Source of the DNA: Pelargonium cotyledonis
Lineage: Eukaryota; Streptophyta; Magnoliopsida; Geraniales; Geraniaceae
Reading direction: 5' to 3'
Assembly: GCA_036897625.1 (NCBI GenBank)
Contig: JAYMTA010000835.1
Span: 1-23,768, forward strand
DNA: 23,768 nucleotides
Shown here: positions 10,350 through 21,103 of the stretch, piece by piece
How the letters are laid out: each line of letters opens with the position of its first letter
Position numbering within the stretch: position 1 is the first letter of the stretch
The notes under the pieces: generated by a model
Told to the model about the DNA's origin: nothing
The model's input: the letters and a program-made list of their open reading frames with translations, nothing else
Database searches by the model: none
Position numbers and translations under genes: made by a program

Positions 10350-13300
10350 TTATAATTGTTGCAGAATTAAATTCAATTCCTGAGAGCAATGCGCTTGTAA
10401 ACCACCCCTCCTGAAAAAACATTCAAACGTCAAATCTATATGCTTGAAAGCATGAATTAAAATAATCACTGGCTATCACAAGCAATTATCAATTACCAGT
10501 GCTTACCTAGTGAATGAGGGAAGTAATTCCTGGATCTTTTGCAGCTGGGAAAAACACTGCTTGCAGCATTCTAATCTATGTATTTGAGATTTCAAATACA
10601 AGTAAGCATAGTATACCAATTAACGCAACTTGGCTCTAGCAACATACGACGGAACTAAAATGCATACATATAAATAAATGCACCTTTGCTCTGCCTGAAG
10701 ATCGACACCAACTGCAGGAGGTGCGGAAACTGTTGAGCTTATTACAGGCCCAAAAACTGCAACAAGCTTAAGTAGCATCTCCAATGAAACATTTGCATGC
10801 CTATACATGTGTAATATGAGAATATATGTCATCAATTTATCAGAAGCAATGGACAAGCTACCCTTCATCTAACGCATAAAATCATTAAATTGAAGACTAG
10901 AATCTAGGTGAGATGGTGTTTAACTTCTTAGGGTCACCATAACATCACAGGTTTGTTTATCATATCATTATAAGTTGTACTTGACACGTAATTTGTGAAA
11001 CAGTTACCTTTCTGTCTTGCTATCCAACAAACCAACCAGCACAGGCAGCAAGTGAGAAAACAAATCTAAAGTCAAAATATCCATTTTCTCCATGAGAACA
11101 CTGACCACATCTGCTTGCACCTGCACCAGAAGTATATGATTCTTAGAACCGCAAAACATGCACAGTAAAAGCCCCGGTTCCAGTTCAATAATTGATATCA
11201 AGCTATCCAATAAATACTAACTGAATGATCAGGCAACTTCCTCAATCCATTTACTGCTCCCTTGATGTCACGTCGTTCCCAAAAATGTCGTACAACCTGC
11301 CAGCGCACATTAAACAACTAAACCAATAAGTTCAGCAAAAGAATAACACTACATTTTCAACCAAGACAGATGAAAATATTATATATTCGTCCTTTTTTTT
11401 TATTTTTTTTTTAATACAAGTTTTTCACTAATGCCATCCTACCAAGCGAGATGTATCTTTACATTTTAGCTATCGGCATGTGTCAAAATTTTACAAAAGT
11501 TCTTAGACAAGGTGATAAATCAGGCATCAAATCAATAGGTAACATATACTTCTGCTTGTGATAAATTTTAGGAACTCAATTTGCACTAAGAATCCAAACA
11601 AACATTAAATCTACATGCATTACCAACTAAATTACCTGCAATTTTGTCAGCCGAGACCGAAGAGTACTTAAGAATACATCGTGAGTTTGCAGCAGATGCT
11701 CGGTGAGATTCTGATCATTAGCGGAGATAGGCTCCCTTTCAGATATTTGGAATTCTCCTATCTGTTTGTCACCAAACAACAAATCAATATTCCTGGTAAA
11801 CAAATTGTGACAATGTTTAAGTGTGATTTTATTTGACCTTATCATCCACAGTGGTTGACTCCCTTCCAGATATCTGAGGTTCTCCTCTCTGTTCATCACA
11901 AACATCACATAAATATTACCAAACTTGAGGAAGTATTAGTGGGTTTATATAACCTTGCTCTCTCTTCTCTGCTTGTGAACAAATACAAATAAATATGTGG
12001 ACTCACTTTCATTGACCAGATGTTAATTGTGAATGATTTTATTTACCTGATCATTTGCTGAGGTCAAGTCCCTTACAAAATTTCGATATCCTTTCTGTTT
12101 ATCATCAACAATAAAATACACATTAGCAAGAGTTTAGCTGACTAAATGTGACATACATGCCTGATTTTATTTTAACCTGATCATTTGTGGAGGTAAGCAT
12201 TGACCCCCTTCGAGAAATCCGGAGTTCCCTCTGTTCATCGAGAAACAACAAAATAAATATTGATAGATTTTAGTAGACCTAATGTGAGAATGTTAAGTGA
12301 TACAATTTAACCTGATCATTGGCGGAGGTTGGCTCCCTTCTAGAAATTCGGGATGCTCTTCTCTGTTGTGCCAAAAAACAAATAAATATTGACTAAATTT
12401 AGGTGATGAAATGTGACAAGTGAGTGACTTTATTTAACCTGATCATTTGCAGAGGCAGGCTCCTTTCCAAAAATTTGTGCACCCATTCTCTGTTTGTAAC
12501 CAAAAACAAAATATAAATATCAACAGCATTTAGATGACCAAATATGACAATGAAAGTGATATTCGTCAACCTGATCATTTGGAGAGGCTGGCTCCCTTCC
12601 AAAATATCGAGGTCCTCTCTGCTTGAAACCAAATAACAAAATGAATATTGACTGAATTCATTTCACCTAACATGATGTTATGAGTAATTTAATTAACCTG
12701 ATCATTTGCAGAGGTTGGCTCCCTTCTAAAAATTTGAGATCCTCTCTGCCACCAAAAACCAAAATCAATATTGACAAGAATTTAGTTTATCAAATGCAAC
12801 GATGTGCGTGATTTTATTAAACCTGATCATTTGGAGAGGCTTGTTCCCATCCCAAAAATCGGCGTCTTCCTTTCTATTTGCAATCAAACAACAAAATCAA
12901 TATTGACCAAGTTTAGTTGAACAGATATGGCAATGTGAGGTGAATCTATTTAACCTGATCATTTGCAGAGGTAAGCCCTCTCTGCTTGTCATCAAATAAC
13001 AAAATAAATATTGACCAAATTTAGTTCGACTAGATGTGATACTATGAGAGTGATCTTATTTAACCTGATCTTCTGCAGAGGCCAGCTCCCGTCCAGAAGT
13101 TTGGGGCTCTCTTTTCTGTTTATCAGCAAAAAAACAAATAAATACCGACCAAATTGAGCTGACCTAATGAGAAATTTAGATTTATTATACCTGATCTATA
13201 ACAGAGGTTGGCTCCTTTTCATAATTTTGGGGTCCATGTTCATGACCGATAGAAAAAAATAAATATTACATTATTTTAATTAATTAAATATAGCACGTAA

Positions 13301-16300
13301 CATGTCTAACTATATTTAACCTGATCATTTGCAGAGGTTGGCTCCCTTACGGAAATTTGGGGTTCTATCTGTTTATCAGACCATAAGACAAATGAACATT
13401 GGCTGATTTTTCATTGATTAAATATGACGATGTTATGTCTAGTTAAAATTTTAACCTGATCACTTGCAGAGGTTGTCTCCCTTTCAGAAATTTGGAGATC
13501 CCTCTGTTTTTCATCAAACAAAAACAAAAATAAATATTAATAGAGTTTATTTGATCAAATGCTACAATTTATGAATGACTTTAATTTTAACCTGGCCATT
13601 CGCAGAGGTTGGCTCTCTTTCAGAAAGTTCAGAAATTAGGGTTTCTCCCATCTATTTGTCACCACACAAGAAGAAGATAATTATTGAGCAAGTTTAGTTA
13701 AGCAAACATGATAATGTGAGAGTTACTTTCCTCAAACCTAAATGTTAACCATTTCATAACTCCTCAAGGTCCAAGAAAAATACCTAAAGAAAATACAGCA
13801 TTATCATATTTCTTCTGTTACAGCAAATGCAAAGCAGTTAAATATTTGCTTCCATCAAATTTTCAAATGTATACTACCATTTGAATTCTTTTATTAGAGC
13901 AACACTTACGAGAATTGATAAAAGACTCAACCAGATGGAACGAGAAAATCTTTTAGGAATTTAATCATGGTTTATTTGTTACTCCCTCCATCAAAATGAG
14001 TCCACTAACCCACTTTGCTATAAATTAAGGATCCATTGGCTATGATTACCACCCATGTGTACTTATTACGGATTATAACAAATTAAAGGGGTTGTAACTA
14101 CCTTAAGTGATGGATATTGTTGGTAATTCACGCCCACTAAATTCTTAAGAAAAAAGTATACACTCATTTTGGGACATTTTTTTTATAGAGAAAATGGACA
14201 CCCATTCTGGGACTGAGAAAGTTTTAATATCTCCAACTGCTTATTAAGTAACCTAAACCTTGGTGGTGTGAGGTGACTCTAGGCCAAGATCCATGGTGGT
14301 AAGTAAATTCATTGTGGGCATCCTTCAAAAGATTATAATAAAATATGCAATAATGAAGTCCTAGTGAATCTCAATTTTCCGAGCTCTTTTGTTTTTCAAC
14401 GAATTGAACCTTTTCAATTTCAGAAATCATTGCCTGTTTGTTATAAGGAATAGTCAACTAGATATCAGGATATCAGTCTTTCCTTTGTTTCATTGAATAC
14501 TGAAGTCTAGGTACAACACGACATCTTAAGTGAATTCAAGGAACTGAAGGGAATGCCAAATCAATACCTGTACAGTTGGTTTATCATTAATTTCTAGTTT
14601 GGCCATTTCAGGTGTCACAACAATAGACATATCAGTTGCTTGATCTTCAATTGTACTACAGATTTCTCTTCTCTCAAATCTATCAACCAGAGAACGTGTT
14701 CTACCTTGTACAACAGCAACTGTCAAAGTGGAATGAAATAAGCAGATCACAACTCAATTATATACTTGAAACCAAGCAAATAGTAGTTAATGACAAACCT
14801 CCATTGACAAATTTAACACTGTTAGTTTGCCTGCTGGATTTTAGGGGCTCGTCATCGGCTGTAATATAAGCAATACAAATATCAAATTAAAGAAGAAGAA
14901 AATGCAAAACCGTAAACAAATAGATGACAGAACTAATGATAACAGTTGGAATTATGCACTGTGCTCAATTTCATGCAGAACGAGCAGTAAAAGCATTAAT
15001 CATAACTTGTAGGAAAGATCAAACGGAGCTCTTTGTGACATACATAAACATGATTAAACCCAGAAAAAAAACTAACATATCAAATTTTCGAAGTGCAGAG
15101 AGTTGATCTTTTGGCTGAAGGAAAAGAAGTTATCAAGTATTAGATCTTGAAGACTGCATTTTGCTAATATCACTAGTATTTATCCGGAATTTTCTTTATT
15201 ATAGTCACCCAAGGAAATATTGAATAAGACATTAAGCAACATATGTACAAATTAAGCGTATCCCAACAAGGGTATCACAGTTAATATCTAGTAAAGTACA
15301 CACAATGGAATTATAACAATAGCATACCTTTTCCCTGATTAGATGGTGTCTGCGAAGACAAAACTTTATCTTCCTTCTCTGCAACACTCTTAATATTTGA
15401 GCATTTCTCTTCATAGGATTCTTTAGTGTTGTTGTTCACTTCTAGTCTCGTATGGAAATTTGGACCAATGGAACTTTCTTTAGCACTAACCATATTAGTC
15501 GAAGATCTAGATTCCACATCCACAAAGAGCCTCTCACCATCAAATTTGCCATGCGATGCCCTCCGCACAAGAGCTGGCTTGATAAACGTGACTGAATTTG
15601 TCCTAGGTTTGGTCAAGTCTTTTGCATCAGTACTTTCACGAGGAACAATGTTAGGCACAACATAAGCATCATTAAGTGCTTGCCCATTAGTCTTTGTAAG
15701 AATTGTTGAAGGAACATGCTTCTGGGTCGGCATATCACTAATGTCCTTGGATTCCAATGGGATCACAGCCTTTGGAGAATGTAAGGACCCAACTTTTTGT
15801 CGTATAACATGATTTTCAGCAGAAGCTGTACATGACACAGCTTATCAAAATAATATGGTAGGGAGAGCGGGGGAGCAAACAAAAAGAAGTTGAAAAAGAA
15901 AAAGTAACTATGCATCTAAAAATAAATATCCATTCTGGATCTATGCATTCAATGTGTAAACTTTCTTATGATAGTAACATTATTACATTCTTAGTCCCAA
16001 ACAACCAGAAACCTAGCACCTAATGTTGCATGCCTGCAGTCATTCAGCCTCAATATAAAAAGAAAGTTGGTCTCTTCAGCTCAAAAGATAGACTAGGTGT
16101 TGGACAATGCAAGGGAACAAATTAGATAGAATTTGAGTAGCAACAATGATTATCAGAAAATATATTAGATCAGACTTAAGGAAGTTCTAGGGATTTTGTA
16201 CATTATATTTCTGTAGGTTTTCTATACAGAGACAAGGGTATTCATTTCTTTCAGCTTTTAATGAACATGAATTTTAAGTAACTTCACTGTTTTTCCTTCT

Positions 16301-19300
16301 ACCCTACTATAATTCTCATCACTTACCTCTTCTTCTTCACCTCCCTTAATCTTCCAAGTGCTCTCCATGTCCTCTACCCTATTCTTTGCTTTATTATTTC
16401 TATTTGTCCCTAATTATTCTATGAAGACCATTATGCAATTGCTGAATCCTAACCAGCCCTAATATTCTCTCGAAAAACTCTGTTTCAGTAATTTCATTTT
16501 TTCACTTCTCTTTTTAAGTTTTCATTGAGGATAACACCAAACCAAAGATAAAGTAGGGTATTATCCTTCAGATATTGTTATAAAACATCAATAAAACAGC
16601 AGAGTAACGACTTACAATCCACATAAATGTTCTTTATTTCCTCACATTCAGGAGAGAGGCAACGCAAACCCGTAGTAGACCTTACACCATCCCCTGTTTT
16701 CCCTAAGGAGTGGCCTCCCAGAAGATCAAATTCCTGGTCTTCACTGACACTTTCATCACGTACCAGACTGGATCCATATTGATCAATAAGCTGGATGATG
16801 AAGATAGATGCCAAGAACCAAGAAAATGATCAAATCAAAGCTAAACATAATAAAACAAACACTTATAACCAACCAATACAAAAGAAAGTACAGTGGATAC
16901 CGATATATCTGCTACCCAAATTCCTACTGAATTTTGGTAGTATGAACAACCCAAAAGCTTCCCTTCATGAGTGCAAAGGTCACCCAGAGTTGACCATCCC
17001 ATGCCAATGGAATCGTGACATATAACAGGTTCCCATGAGTAAACCTACAGTTTATAGAGCAAAAACATTCAATATACAAGTTGCATTTAAATAGTTATCA
17101 TCTAAAGTACAAAACTAGAAAAGAAACCTTCAAACTGTCATCCAAACCACAAAATAGAGTCTTTCCACCAGGGTGAAAGGTAAGTGCACGTACTCCCGTT
17201 GCCTGACAAAAGTAAATGAGACTAACAATTTTCAAATCATCAATAAATCTCACAGTAAATTTCTTCTAAGAAATTCATCAAAGAAACCAAACACTTCCTT
17301 TATGATAATATAAGAAATACTAAAAAGATGTTTAGCAAGCCACAGAACTAGCCACAGTAGGACCAGTTCTGAAATGTTGTTACTTAGTAACCCGAACAAA
17401 TAAATCAAAAGTGAACCAGTTCTTAAAAATTTGTTGAAGACTTAATTCCAACACCCATCAAGGCGTCTCATATATAATATTGGCTCTTCATAGAATTTGT
17501 GCAACGCTATGCAACACATAATAGATTAAATTGTGGATCATGCCATTTAAATTGTGGAAAATATTTTTATATGGAATTGAAAAAAAAAAGGAGTTACAGG
17601 TCAAATTTGAATGTTGTGAAAACTATAATGGTAAGACTTTTTTTGGAAGGTTTTCCAGGACAACTACTGTCAATAAATTAGATTTTGTCGGGCCAAAATT
17701 TAATAGTGGGAGTTTTGATTGGCAAACAAGTGTTTGGGTAGTGTTCTAAATTCCTATCATAATTTATCTTATTCTTCATCTTCCACCCTCTTATGTCTCC
17801 TGATCTTCTTCTTCTTTTTTTTTTTTTGGGGGCGGGGGGGGGTGGTGGGGATCCACAAACTCCACAACTTCTATATCAACTTATGCAACATTTTCAGAAT
17901 CAAATCCCAAACACATTAAGCCTTGCTGAAAACTAAAGCCTTAAATCCTTTATTTCAGAAATTAAAATCACTATATTACCTGATCCTAGCTCAGCATAAA
18001 AGAAATTACCACAAATTATAAAATATGGCACGTATCATTTCATTTGCTAGCATCCACAAGAGATGAAGCAACATAAGCTTATAGCATCCTCTAAAAAAAA
18101 TAAACTTATAACAATCAAAATGGAAGTCTACACAAGAATTCCAATGCATATGCACACAATTCTGAAGAAGCATAAAGTGGTTTACACCATAGTAATAAAG
18201 ACTAAGTTCTCATATTAGGAACGCTAAGATACCTCGGGTCTTGTAGATCCAATCAACTCAAAGGTTTCCAAATCCCAGAACTTCACAGTACGATCTGCTG
18301 AACCTGGAAAACAATTTCTGTGTTACAATAACTAGTTACAGCTTAAAAAATCTGGCAAAAACAAACAAACTTATTAAGGAAAAAGTCTATAAATGTGAAA
18401 ACATAATGAACGGCTATTCACCATCCTATCAAAAGTCAGTAGCAATAAAGGGGAGCCGTTGATCAACCCAACAAAACTTAACCAGCCATCACTCAACTCC
18501 CACTTTAGGAGGAGGGAGAAAAGGGAAAGGAAATAGGCAAGACATCATCACCCCAACATGAGTTCCCCAGAGAAATGTCAGTTAGTCATTAGAGCTCCAA
18601 GCACTACTCGTTTTTCTTTTTTTTGATGGGAGCACTACTCGTTAATAGATAATTATTTCAATAATTTTATGCTACCAGGGCTGCCTCACCACCTGAAACC
18701 CCAACTACCATTACATTGTCTGGTTGAAATCAAGTTTAGGACAACTACTTTTGACTGAAATATCTCCCAAGGAAATTCGGTGAATAATACCGTATCTGAT
18801 GCCTAATGATGATTGCTATTTTGAAATCACTATCTTGAAATGAAAAGAAGATAACGAGTATAAAAGACCATTAATCTAACAAAATATAAATTGAGTAATA
18901 TGCACACAGAACCTGCCGAGAACTTGGCTACACAGGAATCACATCCTAACCTGTAGCCAGGAGAAACTCAAGAGGATGGAAGTCTATGGACCGGATGTGT
19001 CCTTCATGGAACTTAAAATCATGTAAGAGCTTTCCAGCAGTTAGATCCCAGACCTACTCAACAGTAGCAAGGTTCATTGATAAAAATAGTGCAAGGAAAG
19101 CTCACAAACTGAGAAGCTGATAATGTGCTCCACTAACCTTTACAACATTATCCAGTCCACCAGAAACTACCCAGCGGCCATCAGGTGAGAATCTAATATT
19201 GCTAATGCCTCGAGTATGGCCCTTGTACGTGTGAATACATCCTTTCTTTCTGATATCCCATATCTTTAGATTAGTATCCATAGAACCAGATGCAAAGAAC

Positions 19301-20636
19301 TCACCAAATGGATGAAACTCAACAGCAGTGCAATAGGATCTGTGTCCAGTTAGAGTGCGAACAACTACACTTCAAGAACAATAACAAATAGATTAGAAGT
19401 TTGTAACTACGACATTCTCATACAATTCCTGACACGATAAATGCCAGTAACATGCAAGTTATATGAAAGATTTGCAAACTGTTTCAAGTCTGCCAAAGGG
19501 CATTATCGAGGTGAGTCCACACTAAACACATTGCCTTAAAGTTCTTGAAGAAAAAGTTGCTATTCTCATTTTGCACCTCGAGGAAACAGAAATGTGATAC
19601 GGCCTTAGGGGTAATATAAATTTAGTTAATTTTAGTTTAAGGAACCGACAAAGTAATGAACTTACTCTTTACTTCTTCCAAATCCCACAGCTTTATTACA
19701 CCAGTAGAAGCTCCAGCAACAACCAAAACTTCAGATGAATCGAAGGCCACAGATTCAATTGGAGTTGTATGACCACATAGACTCTGCAAGTATACACAAG
19801 ATTGCATATTCATTGTGTCCCTCTAAGTTATGCTATCTTGAAGGTATGCACCAAACAAAACAAGTTCTCAAGGTCCCTGCTTGAATGAATTGCTTACTTC
19901 ACTATATTAAAACTTTAAAATCATGCCCAAATTGATAGGTAGTCGTGGATAAGAACATGTGCACTTCCCAAAATGAAAGAAATGGTTACACATTCGAGCA
20001 AATAGTGTTTAAAATCTCTGAGCAAATATAAGACTGACCATTAGAGAAGCTGGCTTGCCAATGGACCAAAGATTGACTTTGTAATCATCTCCGCCGGTGA
20101 TTAGAAGTCGACCACCCTTCTTCCCAATTTTGACACAGTTAACATTAGCCGAATGAGCAATAAACTCCTCTACATTCAATTTGGTCAAGGAAACACTTGA
20201 AGGATAACAGCATCAGTCTCTAGACCACTTCAACACATAAGAAACTCTAGGAGATTTATAAACATAAAATAATATCCTCCCTGTATCATACATTTCAAAA
20301 GCAACAAGCCCAACAGAACTTCAAAACTTGAAATTTTCACTCACCACCACCCAAAAATAAAACCCACCACTCAATTTTTTTCCTTTTTAACATCTTTCAC
20401 GGGAAACAAACAATTCTAGAAATGTCAACGAAATAGCAATGAATGAAGCCATAACTTAAACATAAAAAAGTTCAAAATCAAAGTCTTGTACCAAACCCTA
20501 ACCGACAATTCACGTTCAGGTAAAAAACACAGCAGCTGGTTGGAGCTCAGCATTTGAATTTTGAATTAGAAACAGAACAGAAATCATAAATAATAAATAG
20601 GATACGCAGCTTATATGCACGCTTGGCCATTTCCAT
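10350..20636 (-). CDS. KTN80: Katanin p80 WD40-repeat subunit B1 homologue, 31 exons, about 993 aa
   Basis: Exons: 20606-20636, 20039-20169, 19666-19783, 19138-19364, 18951-19053, 18233-18303, 17128-17202, 16901-17044, 16616-16790, 15328-15825, 14799-14858, 14568-14719, thirteen mini-exons (11838-13651, listed under the array), 11636-11761, 11222-11296, 11008-11120, 10684-10800, 10507-10575, 10350-10410. Phases agree at every join. Residues 3-300 are a WD40 propeller: six repeats ending LWSI, LWDL, IWDI, VWDL, FWDL and VYSW. A linker has [15 protein letters not shown] (exon 12). Residues 808-993 are the con80 domain ([58 protein letters not shown]), which binds the p60 AAA ATPase. KTN80 guides p60 to microtubule crossovers and branch points for severing. 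Two in-frame AUGs (20636, 20630) are possible; the second has the better context. Residues 596-807 are the mini-exon repeats. Confidence 0.92.
11636..11761 (-). other. KTN80: First con80 exon of KTN80, whose 5' third is an array unit
   Basis: This 126-nt phase-0 exon begins [17 protein letters not shown], the last copy of the array repeat. It then continues without a break into [20 protein letters not shown], the conserved start of the con80 domain. In every upstream unit the codon run ending GATCAG is followed by GTTAA-like intron sequence; here it is followed by AATCTC and the exon runs on. This exon is therefore the likely template from which the mini-exons were copied. Confidence 0.85.
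11954..11968 (-). other. KTN80: Possible 15-nt micro-exon, remnant of an array unit
   Basis: Between mini-exons 12047-12094 and 11838-11888 the sequence AAGCAG, then AGAAGAGAGAGCAAG, then GTTATA is a collapsed unit: AG border, five codons (RRESK), GT border, phase 0-0. It sits 126 bp after the previous unit start but only 80 bp before the next, so about 47 bp were lost. Splicing of so short an exon is possible in plants but cannot be predicted here. It was not counted in the 993 residues. Confidence 0.4.
13191..13238 (-). pseudogene. KTN80: Degenerate array unit without a usable acceptor
   Basis: The unit keeps its reading frame ([16 protein letters not shown]) and a donor (CAG, then GTATAA). 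The bases where all intact units have CAG instead read GAACAT, and no AG occurs in the T-rich stretch just upstream. It is likely skipped. An alternative acceptor inside it (GAAAAG, then GAGCCA) would give a 24-nt phase-0 exon, but there is no pyrimidine tract in front. It was left out of the predicted protein. Confidence 0.65.
13982..14220. mobile_element. Diverged Stowaway-type MITE in a KTN80 intron
   Basis: The left end reads ctccctccatcaaaatgagt after TA (13980-13981). Toward the right, two versions of the complementary motif occur (actcattttgggacat near 14162 and cccattctgggactgag near 14200). The right boundary is approximate because that end is eroded. The element lies in the 916-bp intron just upstream of the mini-exon array. 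Confidence 0.65.
15826..16615 (-). other. KTN80: KTN80 intron 9
   Basis: A 790-nt intron bounded by GTAAGTC after the exon ending YVD and by TGTACAG before the serine/lysine-rich linker exon. It is AT-rich with no recognisable gene or transposon ends. Confidence 0.8.
17203..18232 (-). other. KTN80: KTN80 intron 6, with T/G-rich low complexity
   Basis: This is the longest KTN80 intron (1030 nt). It starts GTATCTTAG after the exon ending STRPE and ends TTTGTCAG before the exon starting ATGVRAL. It contains a T-run followed by a G-rich run (about 17804-17852 on the plus strand). The small open frames at 17499-17919 are by-products. The stretch 17460-17760 differs in texture and may be an old insertion, but no ends were found. 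Confidence 0.75.
20170..20605 (-). other. KTN80: KTN80 intron 1: U12-type (minor spliceosome) candidate, GT-AG
   Basis: The donor reads GTATCCTATT, close to the U12 consensus GTATCCTTT. Near the acceptor the sequence TTCCTTGAC (minus strand, 20184-20192) matches the U12 branch-point consensus TTCCTTRAC exactly. Its adenine is 15 nt from the AG, within the tight spacing that minor introns require. The splice joins MAKRAYKL to [11 protein letters not shown] in phase 1. No strong polypyrimidine tract lies at the acceptor, as expected for this intron class. Confidence 0.8.
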
Positions 20637-21103
20637 CGAAACCAGAAAATCAAATCTTTAGACGACGACGATGATGATGTTGAAAAGGTGGAAATGGAAA
20701 TCCACAGGGAAAGATAGGAAATGGGTTTTGAATTTGAAGAGTGTGAGAGAGAAGAAATTGAAGTATTTGACATTTGTTGTTGTTGTTGTTGTTGTCGTCT
20801 CTGATATCATATGATTGAGCGGTGTTTTTTCTATAATGACCAAATTGACCTTGACCAGACATGTACACTCCAAATCAAATCCTACCCATTCCCTTCAAGT
20901 GGTGTTGGATCTTTTGTTTTGTTTCTTACTATTTTTTTGGTTGGTGCACAAATTAAGTAAATAATTAAATATTATATTTATCTGTTTTTGGATGTGGAAT
21001 TTGGTTTGTAGTGAGTGAACTTAGAAACCTGGATCAACTCTGGCCACCATAACTATAATGAAAACATTCCTTAAAATAAGTAATAATTAAATCTATTTTG
21101 CTT
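20637..21103 (-). promoter_or_regulatory. KTN80: Upstream region of KTN80 with a CAA microsatellite
   Basis: On the minus strand the leader contains a seven-unit (CAA)n run (20774-20794), typical of plant 5' UTRs. AT-rich sequence with TATA-like stretches lies at about 20950-20990. AUGs at 20873, 20868 and 20773 open frames of 71, 72 and 85 codons that do not match known proteins. The last overlaps the KTN80 start in another frame. If transcription begins above 20873 these would act as upstream ORFs; otherwise they are irrelevant. The start site cannot be fixed from sequence alone. Confidence 0.45.

Larger units (their letters stand above)
11762..13735 (-). repeat. KTN80: Tandem array of intron plus mini-exon units (about 127 bp each) in KTN80
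   Basis: Mini-exons in gene order, with coded residues: 13592-13651 (20), 13456-13503 (16), 13321-13368 (16), 13065-13115 (17), 12955-12981 (9), 12823-12873 (17), 12698-12745 (16), 12571-12618 (16), 12439-12489 (17), 12312-12362 (17), 12177-12230 (18), 12047-12094 (16), 11838-11888 (17). All have AG before and GT after, are open, and are multiples of three in phase 0-0. Fourteen of the fifteen introns inside the array are about 74-105 bp and share an AAATTTAGTTGACTAAATGTGAC-like core (approximate). The consensus product is [13 protein letters not shown]. Unit starts are spaced 108-148 bp, mostly 127-136. Two further units are degenerate (13191-13238 and 11954-11968). Intron-type homology runs about 80 bp beyond the first unit. 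The spacer separates the WD40 propeller from con80. Confidence 0.88.

Noticed and set aside
12399-12632. 77-codon minus-strand frame across two mini-exons
   Set aside because: It reads through splice sites in a different frame from the phase-0 exons on either side.
11636-13651. CRISPR-like regularly spaced repeats
   Set aside because: This is a plant nuclear gene; the period is about 127 bp, both repeat and spacer are conserved, and splice borders explain the pattern.
16791-16900. KTN80 intron 8 (donor GTATCC) as a second U12 intron
   Set aside because: The donor start is similar but no TTCCTTRAC branch motif is found near its acceptor, so it is more likely an ordinary U2 intron.
18598-18645. 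Direct repeat of agcactactcgtt around a T-rich insert
   Set aside because: It is short and isolated within a KTN80 intron; it could be a filler duplication at a repaired break but supports no named element.
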